Source: Thermoguttaceae bacterium
GTDB taxonomy: Bacteria; Planctomycetota; Planctomycetia; Pirellulales; Thermoguttaceae
Direction of reading: 5' to 3'
Length of the DNA stretch: 32,117 nt
Assembly (NCBI GenBank): GCA_017652805.1
Contig: JAGCAH010000064.1
Span: 1 to 32,117, forward strand
In this document: positions 15,658 to 23,209 of the stretch, one piece after another
How the letters are laid out: each line of letters starts with the position of its first letter
Numbering within the stretch: position 1 is the first letter of the stretch
Program-made: the position numbers and the translations under genes
Notes under the pieces: model-generated
What the model was told of the DNA's origin: nothing
Databases searched by the model: none
The model's input: only the letters and a program-made list of their open reading frames with translations

Positions 15658-16421
15658 TCGTTCGCGGGAGTTTCGGTCGGCTTTCTTCCGACGTAGATGT
15701 AATACGGCACCTTCCACCAGAAGAGGGGGAAGTAGGGAACCTTCAGCTTTTCGTCGGCGAACAGCTCGGTGTTAAACCGATAGTCCAGGTAGGGGTAATG
15801 ATCCGACGAAAGGAAGACGTTGTCGCACGAAAACCACGCGGGCCAGAAGCTGCGCGTGGCGAACCCCTGCGCCTCCTGCCGCTGGTGCGGGAACTTCCGG
15901 GCGACGTAGAAGTCGACGACCCCGATCAGCCCTCCCGGTTTTAAGATCGAAAGGGCATGGTCGATCGCCCGGAACCAGTCGGGAATCATCGTCAGCGAAT
16001 AGGAGAAGGTCACGACATCGGCTTTCTCCTTCGGGGGAACCCACGAGGTGGCGTCCGCCTCGACCGTCTCGACGTTCGTCCAGCCGGCGTTTTTGATCCG
16101 CTCGTCGGCGATATCCAAAAGCGGTTTGGCCAGATCGAGGATATAGACCTTTTTCAGTTCCGAAAGGCGGTCGCCGAACCCCGCCATATTCGAGCCGGTT
16201 CCGCCCCCCATATCGACCCAGACCGCGTCCTTCAAACTCGGCGTCCGGCTTTGGAGTTCTTCCCAGAGCCGCTCGCGTCCTTTCAGGAGGCGTTTGCGGA
16301 AGCTGTCGTAGTCGCCGGCCTGCGCTTCGTAGAAGCGGTTGAGCCAATCGGCGTGCCCCCGCCCCGCACGGGGACGGAAAACCAGGTGCCAAACTACGTT
16401 CAGGTCGTTCAGGAGTGCCAT
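15654..16421 (-). CDS. btaB: SAM-dependent methyltransferase, probable betaine lipid synthase BtaB
   Basis: Expected to methylate diacylglycerylhomoserine three times to the betaine lipid DGTS, using S-adenosylmethionine. It has 255 aa: an N-terminal helical part (WLNRFYEAQAGDYDSFRKRLLKGRERLW, about 26-53) typical of BtaB-like proteins. SAM motif I is VWVDMGGGTGSN (67-78), followed by acidic VYILDLAKPLL, VEADATSWVPP and VTFSYSLTMIPDW. The C-terminal FWWKVPYYIYVGRK pattern also fits BtaB. The name depends mainly on its place directly after btaA (41 nt), the standard btaAB pair. Its stop overlaps the epimerase start by 4 nt. Alternative: another lipid or small-molecule methyltransferase. Confidence 0.82.
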   Translation of the reverse strand: MALLNDLNVVWHLVFRPRAGRGHADWLNRFYEAQAGDYDSFRKRLLKGRERLWEELQSRTPSLKDAVWVDMGGGTGSNMAGFGDRLSELKKVYILDLAKPLLDIADERIKNAGWTNVETVEADATSWVPPKEKADVVTFSYSLTMIPDWFRAIDHALSILKPGGLIGVVDFYVARKFPHQRQEAQGFATRSFWPAWFSCDNVFLSSDHYPYLDYRFNTELFADEKLKVPYFPLFWWKVPYYIYVGRKPTETPANE

Positions 16422-16462
16422 TGTTTTTTATCTTCTCGGCTCGGCCGCGGGGGAGGCGCCGT

Positions 16463-17656
16463 CTAGCCGGTGATCAGGTCCGCGATGTAGAAACTGCCGT
16501 AGGTGTGAACGCGATCCTCTTTGTGAAGTTCGGCGGCGCGATCCCGGTTCAGCCGAAGAAGATCGCCGAGCCGCTCGGTTTTCCCGCCGCGGGTGATCGG
16601 GATCGAGTCGAGGTAATCGGTCGCCAGCCCGCCGCTGCGCCAGATCGCGCGGGCCGAAGGGGCCGCCTTGGCGAAGATGGCGTTCCATTCCGCCACCAGG
16701 ACGTCGTAGAGGCGGTCGCACAGCCAGTCCATATGGTCGAGGAGGACGAAACGCGAGATCGTCCCGTCAAACCGGCGGAGGAACCGGTCGACCGTATCGG
16801 TATGGACGTGAACCTTCTCGATCAGCCCCTCTTTCAGGGCGTAGAAGTTATGCTCTTGAAGGTACTCGGGACAGCACTCCTTGGTATACGACCCGGTCGC
16901 GTAAAGGCGCCAGAAGTAGTTGTCGCGAACCGACAGACGGCCGAAGACCTCGTCGAGCGCCTCTTCGGCGAACTGCGAGACATGCCCGCCGTAGGTCCGT
17001 TCGATCTGGAGACGCTGGACCCGCGGCACACCCAGGAGCGCCAGAACCGCGTCGCGGTCGATCATGAACCGAACCATGGGGGAAAAGAGCCGCTTTTTGA
17101 TTTCGGGCCAGATCTGCCGCTGATCGTCGACCGACCCCGCGTTAAGGAGGCGGACGATATCGCCGCGCACCCCGCGCCGATCGAGATAGGCGTTCATCTT
17201 CCGAGCGAAGAAACCGCTTGTTCCCCGAAAGAAGAAGGGATACTTCCCGTCGAAGTAGGACGCGATCTTTCGATCCCAGAACTTCTGTGCCGGGGGGGTA
17301 AGACGATCCCGGAGCCGGGTGCGGTACAACTCGGTCACGCCCTTATAGCGTCCCTGACCGAAGAGCTGAAAGAAGGTCTCGAACTCGAGCTCTTTGATCC
17401 CGGCGATCTTCAGCTCCAACAGGGCGTTCTGCCGGTAATTGACGTCGACGGAATGAACCGACCGGGGGGCGTCCAGCGCGTACGAAAGGGCGTTGCACCC
17501 GGCCGAGGTGATGACCAGGACGTCGTCGTCCGAACCGAGACGGAGAGCCTGCTTGTCGATCCGGGGATCTTCCCAGCATGTGTTGTAGACGAGGTTGTTC
17601 CGATGAACGAGATTGAACAACTTCGTGCTGAGGCATTTGCACAGACAGCAGGACAT
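16463..17656 (-). CDS. btaA: S-adenosylmethionine:diacylglycerol 3-amino-3-carboxypropyl transferase (BtaA, DUF3419)
   Basis: Transfers the 3-amino-3-carboxypropyl group of SAM to diacylglycerol, the first step to the phosphorus-free betaine lipid DGTS; acts at the membrane surface. It has 397 aa. The hallmark VYNTCWEDPRIDKQAL (23-38) and ITSAGCNALSYALDAP (49-64, SAM-binding) are followed by VDVNYRQNALLELKIA. The C-terminal half has FVLLDHMDWL, also typical of the family. The first ten residues are MSCCLCKCLS, with four cysteines that are not part of the usual BtaA start. The ATG at 17656 is preceded by AAAGGA 12 nt upstream, which lies inside a perfect dyad. No in-frame alternative start lies closer to that ribosome site. 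It is the first gene of the seven-gene run. Confidence 0.9.
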   Translation of the reverse strand: MSCCLCKCLSTKLFNLVHRNNLVYNTCWEDPRIDKQALRLGSDDDVLVITSAGCNALSYALDAPRSVHSVDVNYRQNALLELKIAGIKELEFETFFQLFGQGRYKGVTELYRTRLRDRLTPPAQKFWDRKIASYFDGKYPFFFRGTSGFFARKMNAYLDRRGVRGDIVRLLNAGSVDDQRQIWPEIKKRLFSPMVRFMIDRDAVLALLGVPRVQRLQIERTYGGHVSQFAEEALDEVFGRLSVRDNYFWRLYATGSYTKECCPEYLQEHNFYALKEGLIEKVHVHTDTVDRFLRRFDGTISRFVLLDHMDWLCDRLYDVLVAEWNAIFAKAAPSARAIWRSGGLATDYLDSIPITRGGKTERLGDLLRLNRDRAAELHKEDRVHTYGSFYIADLITG

Positions 17657-17668
17657 ACGGCGGCAAGA

Positions 17669-17685
17669 TCCTTTCCCGGAAAGGA
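17669..17685 (-). promoter_or_regulatory. Shine-Dalgarno-containing dyad in the btaA leader
   Basis: TCCTTTCC and GGAAAGGA are perfect inverted arms of 8 nt around one central base. As RNA it can fold as a 7-bp stem with a 3-nt loop. The 3' arm contains AAAGGA, the only good ribosome site for btaA, so folding would hide it. It could work as a translational switch or as a DNA operator; which one is not decided by sequence. Confidence 0.5.
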
Positions 17686-17780
17686 GCCTAAGAGGCGCTT
17701 TTCGGCAGGTTTCAAGGGAGGAAAGACCACAAAAACGACCGGAAGGGGGAATCTTCCCGACCTTCCGACTCTTCACTATT

Positions 17781-17809
17781 ATTATAGTCCGTTTTACTCG
17801 ATGAGTAAA
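17781..17809 (-). promoter_or_regulatory. Strong sigma-70 promoter for the bta run, with palindrome over the -35 box
   Basis: On the minus strand TTTACT (17804-17809) and a perfect TATAAT (17781-17786) are separated by 17 nt. The -35 box is part of the palindrome TTTACTC-GAT-GAGTAAA (17793-17809, 7-nt arms, 3-nt centre), a likely repressor or activator site. No match to a PhoB box was seen. The leader to btaA is about 118 nt. Confidence 0.72.
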
Positions 17810-17820
17810 CAGGGGCGAAC

Positions 17821-17837
17821 CCCCGCTGCGCGCGGGG
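17821..17837 (-). terminator. GC hairpin after the sigma-54 regulator gene (weak terminator)
   Basis: CCCCGC (17821-17826) and GCGGGG (17832-17837) form a 6-bp stem with a 5-nt loop, 35 nt after the regulator stop. No T-run follows on the minus strand, so any termination would be weak or Rho-assisted. It sits just before the btaA promoter. Confidence 0.3.
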
Positions 17838-17871
17838 CGGACAGGATCGGGGACGGAGAAAGAAGGGAAAA

Positions 17872-19344
17872 TCAGTCGTCGGCCGGGTTCGACTCCCCCT
17901 CTTTGCCCCCTTCGTACTCTTTCAGACGCCGATAAAGGGTTCGCGGACCGATCCCCAGGATCCGCGCAGCCTCTTCGCGATTTCCGCCGCACAGGTTGAG
18001 AGTCTCTTCGATCAGCATCCGCTCGACCTCGGCGAGGGATCGGCCGACCAGCGGGGCGATCGACGGAACCGCCGGTTCGGCCGGCGAAGGCGTCGGCAGG
18101 GACGCCGCTTGGTCGGCGAGGTTCTCCTCGCCCGCCCACGGACTCGCTTCGACCAGATCATCGTCGCCGATCACGCCGTCCGAATCGAAGACGACCATCG
18201 CTCCGACGGCGTTCTTCAGACCGCGGACGTTTCCCGGCCAGGAGAAGGAGGAAAGCTTCCGACGGGCGCTCGGGGTCACCCCTTTCACGTTTTTGCCGTA
18301 TTCCCTGTTGAAATCGCGAATGAATTTATCGATCAGAAGCGGAATATCCTCGGCGCGCTCACGGAGCGGAGGGATCCGGAGGGTCAGGCCGAGCCGGTGA
18401 TAGAGGTCTTCGCGGAACGTGTGATTCGCCACCCCCTCTTCGAGATTCTGGTTCGTCGCCGAAATGATTCGGACATCGACTTTGATCGTCTCGTTCGACC
18501 CGACGGGGGTGATTTCGTGGTTTTCGAGAACGCGGAGAAGTTTCGCCTGTGTCGACAGGGGCATATCGCCGATCTCGTCGAGAAAGATCGTCCCCCCCTT
18601 GGCGTACTCGAACTTCCCGACCTTGTTCGACGTGGCGCCGGTAAACGCCCCTTTGACGTGACCGAACAGCTCGCTTTCGATAAGATCGCCGGTAAGCGTG
18701 GCGCAGTTGATTTTGACGTATTCCCGACTCTTGCGGGGGGAATTCTGATGGATCGCCTGGGCGAAGAGTTCTTTTCCGGTCCCCGTCTCGCCCAGAATCA
18801 GGACGGACGCGTTGGTCGGCGCGACCTGACTGAGACGCTCGACCGCCTTGTGCATCGCCGGCGAATTCCCGATCACTCCGTTGAACCCGAACTTTTCGTC
18901 GAGCCGCTTGCTCATCTCGCTGTTCTGGCGGCGCAGGCGGGAACTCTCCCCCGCCCGCTGAACCATCGCGCGAAGCTGCTGCAGGTTCTCGAAAGGCTTG
19001 GTCAGGTAGCTGAACGCCCCCAGCTTCATCGCCTTGGCCGCGTTTTCGACCTTTGAGCTGGTGGTCATCAGGATCACTTCGGTCTCGGGAGCGATCTCTT
19101 TGACCCGCTGGAGAATCTCAAACCCCCCGTTCTCCTCATCTTCGATCATCAGGTCGGTTATCACCACGTCGAAGATCTTTTTCCCTAAGATCTCCTCCGC
19201 TTCTTCCCGGGAACGGACAGACTTGCAGACGGCGTTGATCTCGTTGAGTGTTTCGGACATCGCATCGGCGAAGTCCGGCTCGTCGTCAACGATCAGCACC
19301 GAGAGGGGAAGTTTTTCCTCGTTAATCAGTTCGTCTTTGCCCAT
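17872..19344 (-). CDS. NtrC-type sigma-54 activator/response regulator
   Basis: Cytoplasmic transcription factor of 490 aa. The receiver domain (about 14-128) has LIVDDEP (17-23), phosphoacceptor Asp64 in VITDLM, Thr94/Thr95 and Lys116 (TKPF). The AAA+ domain (about 155-385) has Walker A GETGTGKE (185-192), the sigma-54 contact loop GAFTGA (232-237), Walker B GTIFLDEIGD (251-260) and the FREDLYHRL stretch (310-318). The C-terminal Fis-type helix-turn-helix is NREEAARILGIGPRTLYRRLKEY (455-477). The normally conserved WPGNVREL is WPGNVRGL here. An Ala/Pro-rich linker (about 402-432) precedes the DNA-binding part. The ATG at 19344 has AAAGGA 4 nt upstream; a 20-codon upstream extension overlaps the promoter and is rejected. 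No histidine kinase is in the window, so partner and targets are unknown. Confidence 0.94.
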   Translation of the reverse strand: MGKDELINEEKLPLSVLIVDDEPDFADAMSETLNEINAVCKSVRSREEAEEILGKKIFDVVITDLMIEDEENGGFEILQRVKEIAPETEVILMTTSSKVENAAKAMKLGAFSYLTKPFENLQQLRAMVQRAGESSRLRRQNSEMSKRLDEKFGFNGVIGNSPAMHKAVERLSQVAPTNASVLILGETGTGKELFAQAIHQNSPRKSREYVKINCATLTGDLIESELFGHVKGAFTGATSNKVGKFEYAKGGTIFLDEIGDMPLSTQAKLLRVLENHEITPVGSNETIKVDVRIISATNQNLEEGVANHTFREDLYHRLGLTLRIPPLRERAEDIPLLIDKFIRDFNREYGKNVKGVTPSARRKLSSFSWPGNVRGLKNAVGAMVVFDSDGVIGDDDLVEASPWAGEENLADQAASLPTPSPAEPAVPSIAPLVGRSLAEVERMLIEETLNLCGGNREEAARILGIGPRTLYRRLKEYEGGKEGESNPADD

Positions 19345-19406
19345 AGGATCCTTTGTTCGCGAAACGGCGGAAAACGCGGGCCGACGCCCGCCCCACCCTA
19401 TCATAT

Positions 19407-19434
19407 ATCATAGACGCTCGGGGAAAAATGACAA
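19407..19434 (-). promoter_or_regulatory. Sigma-70-type promoter for the sigma-54 regulator gene
   Basis: On the minus strand TTGTCA (19429-19434) and TATGAT (19407-19412) lie 16 nt apart. The transcript would begin near 19400 with a leader of about 56 nt before the ATG at 19344. It is divergent from the GH5 promoter. Confidence 0.58.
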
Positions 19435-19525
19435 GGTCCGCCCCGCTCGGCGGCGGGATCGTCCGCGCTCGATCTTTCCCTTCGTTCGGCTCTCGCGATA
19501 TGAAAACGCTTCACGCGCCAAACCC

Positions 19526-19554
19526 TTGAATTCGGCGCGGGGAGCATTTAAACT
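19526..19554 (+). promoter_or_regulatory. Sigma-70-type promoter for the GH5/esterase pair
   Basis: TTGAAT (19526-19531) and TAAACT (19549-19554) are separated by 17 nt. The predicted start near 19561 leaves a leader of about 124 nt. The spacer is GC-rich in its first half, which may make expression dependent on an activator. Confidence 0.55.
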
Positions 19555-19651
19555 GGTTAGGACGCGTCCCGAACTCCCCGGGACTCGGCGGCCGGGCCGG
19601 AAAGCGCCCTCCAACCGCCGTCAATTTTCAACAGCCACCCGATCGTATTGA

Positions 19652-19667
19652 GCCGCGGACCCGCGGC
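19652..19667 (+). other. GC-rich inverted repeat just before the GH5 ribosome site
   Basis: GCCGCGG (19652-19658) and CCGCGGC (19661-19667) are perfect 7-nt arms with a 2-nt centre, ending 3 nt before the AAGGA ribosome site (19670-19674). As RNA, about 6 bp could pair and would limit access to the start. It could also be an operator. No function is proven. Confidence 0.35.
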
Positions 19668-19684
19668 GGAAGGATTCAGAACCG

Positions 19685-20770
19685 ATGCATTTTCGAAAAA
19701 CAGTGTCATCCGGTATTTTTCTCCTTGTGCTCCTGTTTGTTTCGGTCTCGTCTGCCGACGAGCCGCCCCGCTACCGCGGCGCGATGATCGATCAGGCGAC
19801 CTTCGACGAGGAAAGTCTGAAAGTCTTCGCGGAGGAGTGGAACGGAAACCTGGTCCGATGGCAGCTGAACTTCCACAGCCCGACATCGGAAGAATTCTTC
19901 GATTATCTCGTCAAGGCGTGCGACAAATTCGACGAGATGATTCCCCTCCTCCGGAAATACGGAGTCAGGGCCTGCCTCGATCTCCATTCCGAACCGGGCG
20001 GATTCAACGAGGATTACATCATGAGGATTTTCATCGACGAGCGGTTCAGCAACATGTTCGTCGACATCTGGGAATATCTCGCCAAGCGCTACGCCGGCGA
20101 GAAGGTCATCTGGGGCTACGACCTGATGAACGAACCGGTCGACGGGATTCCGTCCGCGGGCGGTTACCATATCGCCTGGCACGATCTGGCCGAACGGGCC
20201 GCCCGGAAAATCCGCGAAATCGATCCCGAGGCCGTGATCATTTACGAACCCGCAAACTACGCGTCTCCTCTCAGTGCGTTTAACGACCTGGAGCCGCTCG
20301 GCCTGCCGAACGTCGTTTACAGCTGCCATGAGTATGATCCCCTCGCGTTCACGCACCAGAACGTGATGAAGGATTTCACCGAGCCGTGCGTCTATCCGGG
20401 TGAAATCGGCGGAGAGTACTGGGACAAAGAGCGGCTCCGGCAGTCGGTCGCCCATGTCCGCGCGTTCCAACTCAAGTACGGCGTGCCGATTTTCGTGGGG
20501 GAATTCAGCGCGGTTCGATGGGCGCCGGAAAACAGCGCGTATAACTACCTGAAGGACGCCATCGAGATTTTTGAGGAATACGGCTGGGACTGGACCTACC
20601 ACGCGTTCCGCGAATCGGATTTGTGGAGCGTCGAATACCCGAGCGACAGGAACGCCGCCGTCCCGGCGTCGGAACCGACCGACCGGGAGCTTCTCCTGCG
20701 CCGTTACTTCGAAAAGAACGTCCGCGAAAAACAGACATCGGATGACAACCCACTTTCGACAGAACAATGA
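19685..20770 (+). CDS. Secreted glycoside hydrolase family 5-like (cellulase superfamily)
   Basis: Predicted exported retaining glycosidase of clan A (361 aa); likely substrate beta-glucan or mannan type, but not fixed by sequence. A signal peptide covers residues 1-24 (FRK, hydrophobic core, VSSA). The TIM barrel shows ACLDLHSEPGG (96-106), the acid/base Glu150 in GYDLMNEP (144-151), YSCHEYDPL (212-220) with the conserved His-Glu-Tyr, the nucleophile Glu273 in FVGEFSAVRW (270-279), and the late-barrel WDWTYHAFRE. The ribosome site AAGGA is 10 nt before the ATG. Its stop overlaps the start of the esterase by 4 nt (ATGA), so the two are translationally coupled. Both catalytic glutamates are present. 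Confidence 0.88.
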   Translation: MHFRKTVSSGIFLLVLLFVSVSSADEPPRYRGAMIDQATFDEESLKVFAEEWNGNLVRWQLNFHSPTSEEFFDYLVKACDKFDEMIPLLRKYGVRACLDLHSEPGGFNEDYIMRIFIDERFSNMFVDIWEYLAKRYAGEKVIWGYDLMNEPVDGIPSAGGYHIAWHDLAERAARKIREIDPEAVIIYEPANYASPLSAFNDLEPLGLPNVVYSCHEYDPLAFTHQNVMKDFTEPCVYPGEIGGEYWDKERLRQSVAHVRAFQLKYGVPIFVGEFSAVRWAPENSAYNYLKDAIEIFEEYGWDWTYHAFRESDLWSVEYPSDRNAAVPASEPTDRELLLRRYFEKNVREKQTSDDNPLSTEQ

Positions 20771-21732
20771 TGAAACAGCAACTAAAAAAAATCGGCCGTG
20801 CCGTTCCTGTCCTGGCGGCGGCCGCGGCGGTGATCACCGGCGTGTGCGTATGGGTGTTCTGCTGGAAGATCGACCGCTCGTTCCGGTGCGTCGAGGTTCC
20901 GAAAGACCCGGCCCGCTGGCAGGCGGTCCGCGACATCGATTCGGACGGGAAGAAGTCCACGCGGTTCGACCTCTATCTCCCCCAGCCGCCCGACCCGTCG
21001 CGGAACTATTCCCTGATTCTCTACATACACGGCGGCAGTTTCACCCACGGGGACAAGCGGGAGGGGAGGCACATCTGCCCCTATTACGCGTCGAAGGGAA
21101 TCGTCGCCGCTTCGGTCAATTACACGCTCTATTCCGGCCGGGGGTCGGCGACCCTTTTCTCGCTCTACGACGAAATCATCGCCTTGACGCACACCATTAA
21201 AGCCTACTGTGCCGAACACGGCTACAACATTACCGAAATGGCGTTCACCGGCTTTTCGGCGGGCGGGTACGCGGCGCTCGTCGCCGCGTATAAGGACCCC
21301 AACGCCACGGCGGTTCCCGTCAAATTCGTCTTCGAGCAGTCCGGTCCCGCCTCGTTCGAACCGGCGCTGTGGGGAAAAAAGAGCAAACGGAGACAAGCCG
21401 CCTTCATCAGCCTGCTGACCGGCAAGAAGTTCACTGCCGACGACGTCGGAACCGAGGCGTTTCAGGCGGCGGTCGACGCGGTTTCGCCCGCGGCGATGGT
21501 GACGGCCGGCACCGTGCCGACCGTTCTCGCCTACGGGCCGAAAGATTTCCGCGTTCCCCCGGCGCAGAAATTGCCCCTTCTCGAAAAGCTCGACGAGTGC
21601 AATGTTCCGCACGATTACGTCGAGTTTCCCCATTCCGGGCACCGGCTGTTCGACGACCTTGACAAGTCGGAAGTCTACTTCAAAACGGTCGACGCCTACA
21701 TCGAGCGGTATTTCGAAAACGCCGGAAAATAA
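20767..21732 (+). CDS. Membrane-anchored or exported alpha/beta-hydrolase (esterase/lipase type)
   Basis: Carboxylester hydrolase fold, 321 aa. An N-terminal hydrophobic helix (about residues 13-33, with no clear cleavage site) suggests an envelope location. The oxyanion motif is HGGSFTHGDK (88-97). The nucleophile is Ser164 in GFSAGGYAA (162-170), the acid is Asp260 in YGPKDFRVP and the base is His292 in HSGHRLF. The layout fits the hormone-sensitive-lipase/feruloyl or acetyl esterase group. Coupling to the GH5 gene suggests it removes acyl groups from the same polysaccharide, an inference from context. Two ATG codons in tandem overlap the GH5 stop (20767 or 20770). The stop is 40 nt from the convergent lipoprotein gene stop. 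Confidence 0.84.
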   Translation: MMKQQLKKIGRAVPVLAAAAAVITGVCVWVFCWKIDRSFRCVEVPKDPARWQAVRDIDSDGKKSTRFDLYLPQPPDPSRNYSLILYIHGGSFTHGDKREGRHICPYYASKGIVAASVNYTLYSGRGSATLFSLYDEIIALTHTIKAYCAEHGYNITEMAFTGFSAGGYAALVAAYKDPNATAVPVKFVFEQSGPASFEPALWGKKSKRRQAAFISLLTGKKFTADDVGTEAFQAAVDAVSPAAMVTAGTVPTVLAYGPKDFRVPPAQKLPLLEKLDECNVPHDYVEFPHSGHRLFDDLDKSEVYFKTVDAYIERYFENAGK

Positions 21733-21772
21733 CTGCCGCGCCCGCCGTCGGATCGGTTGCGCCGCGTGAGAG

Positions 21773-23002
21773 TTACTCGGCCGGCCGCCGCGCTTGATAC
21801 GTCCACCAGGCCGCCAGAACGGAATAGACGCCGCAACTGGAATTCCGGTGAAAATCGACCAGCTCCAGCGTCGATCGGAGGAACGCCTCCGCCTCGGGCG
21901 GAAAGCTCCGGTTCGGATCCTTTAACAGAATCAGAAGGATTTCCCCACGTTCGCGCGTGTGGTACCAGACGTTACGGTACGGGGGGACAAGCCCGCCGAC
22001 CTCGCGCCAGTCGGGGGCGAGTTCGGTAAGATCGTAATTCTTCTTTTCGTTTTCCAGCCGCGCGATGCGCGAAAGGGCGAGCTGCGACGCCTCGGCGGCC
22101 GCGGCGCAAAGCGTCCCGCGGATTTCCGGATCCGGTTCCATCTCGGCGAGGATCGCCAGCGAGTCCTGCATCTGCAGGATTCCGTAGGTTGCCGTACCGG
22201 AAACGGGATGAAGCGAACCTTCGGCCGCCTCGCGAATATTCGCCCGCCACAATTCGTAATACTCCCGCTCGCCGGTGATCTCCCACGCCGCGGCGTAAAT
22301 CATCGCGAGCCGGGCCGCCTCGTGCGGCATCACGTTTTTCATCTTACAGATGCCGCGCGTACACGGGGAACCGTCGGCGCGCAGAAAATCATAGTCGTTC
22401 TCCGGGGTCACGTTTCGGCGCATCCGGTCGGCCACGTCCTTGACCGACCGGCGTATCCGTTCCCGAACCTCTTCCGAAGGGAGTCCGCTCCGGTAGTATT
22501 CCCACAAAGCCGCGACGGCGTGGGTCACCTGATCCCTGGACGAACCGATGTAAAACAGACCCGGAGCGAACGGACTGAAGCCGCGGGCGACGAACCCTTC
22601 GCCGGGAACCGACTGAATCGACCGTTCAATCCCCCGAAAAACCGCTTCGGCGCGCGCCGGGCCTTCGGCATACTGATCGCATTTGTACCTGTTGAGAACG
22701 GCCGTCATCATGATGCCGGCCGAAATCATGCAGTCCTCCATCCCGGTCCCGTAGCCGCAGTCGTTCGGATACTGGCGGGCGACCTCGTCCGGTTTCGGCA
22801 AATGCGCCAGGCCTTTCCCCTCCTCGTAACTTGTCAGGTAGTCATAAAACTGATCCGTCTGCGGCGAATAGAAACGGCTCCAGACGATCTCCTCGGCGGC
22901 GCGCATTTTTTCCGGCAGGGAGCCGGTGTCTGCGGACCCGCAGGCGGTGAAAAGAATCATCAGGACGATCGCGCGAAACAAAAGTGAAAGTGCCGTTCTC
23001 AT
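21773..23002 (-). CDS. Unrecognised lipoprotein, all-helical, possible carbohydrate-active
   Basis: I do not recognise the family. It has 409 aa. The N-terminus is a lipoprotein signal peptide with a lipobox-like LFTAC; lipidated Cys21. The rest is predicted mostly helical, with regularly spaced aromatic and small residues. A Gly/Asp/Cys-rich block NDCGYGTGMEDCMISAG (80-96) is followed by MTAVLNRY. Further blocks are SSRDQVTHAVAALWEYYRSG, NVMPHEAARLAMIYAAAWEITGEREYYELW and a C-terminal HRNSSCGVYSVLAAWWTY. The repeated helix pairs resemble an alpha/alpha-toroid enzyme, as in some glycosidases and polysaccharide lyases, but no catalytic residues can be named. Its place between GH5/esterase and DUF4838 genes supports a role at polysaccharides outside the cytoplasm. 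GGAGG lies 11 nt before the ATG. Confidence 0.75.
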   Translation of the reverse strand: MRTALSLLFRAIVLMILFTACGSADTGSLPEKMRAAEEIVWSRFYSPQTDQFYDYLTSYEEGKGLAHLPKPDEVARQYPNDCGYGTGMEDCMISAGIMMTAVLNRYKCDQYAEGPARAEAVFRGIERSIQSVPGEGFVARGFSPFAPGLFYIGSSRDQVTHAVAALWEYYRSGLPSEEVRERIRRSVKDVADRMRRNVTPENDYDFLRADGSPCTRGICKMKNVMPHEAARLAMIYAAAWEITGEREYYELWRANIREAAEGSLHPVSGTATYGILQMQDSLAILAEMEPDPEIRGTLCAAAAEASQLALSRIARLENEKKNYDLTELAPDWREVGGLVPPYRNVWYHTRERGEILLILLKDPNRSFPPEAEAFLRSTLELVDFHRNSSCGVYSVLAAWWTYQARRPAE

Positions 23003-23126
23003 CTGCGGCGGTTCCTCCGGATTTATATGACGTTGGTTTTCCGCGGGCCGACCCCGGCGTTTCCGTCCAATTTAACATGAAACGGCGACGAAGGACAGTA
23101 TGCCCGCGAATTCCCGGCGGAGATTC

Positions 23127-23155
23127 TTGAAATTGTTACCCCTCTTTCCTATAAT
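23127..23155 (+). promoter_or_regulatory. Near-consensus sigma-70 promoter for the DUF4838 pair
   Basis: TTGAAA (23127-23132) and a perfect TATAAT (23150-23155) are separated by 17 nt, the best promoter match in the window together with that of btaA. The transcript would start near 23162, about 48 nt before the ATG at 23210. It should drive both tandem genes, as only 60 nt separate them. Confidence 0.75.
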
Positions 23156-23209
23156 GCCAATCATCGAAACACCGTTCCGTAAACAGATCAGACAAAACGG
23201 GGAAAACCA

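Noticed and set aside
16415-17935. 506-codon plus-strand frame opposite btaA
   Set aside because: Antisense to the DUF3419 gene with its hallmark motifs; no domain pattern in this frame.
17657-18139. Long N-terminal extension of BtaA over the promoter and the regulator 3' end
   Set aside because: It spans a near-consensus promoter, hairpins and another gene; DUF3419 similarity starts just after the ATG at 17656.
20181-20200. TGGCACG-type sigma-54 -24 box
   Set aside because: It lies inside the GH5 coding region and lacks the GC element at the right spacing for a -12 box.
19706-20767. 353-codon minus-strand frame opposite the GH5 gene
   Set aside because: Shadow of the GH5 gene, which has both catalytic glutamates and a signal peptide.
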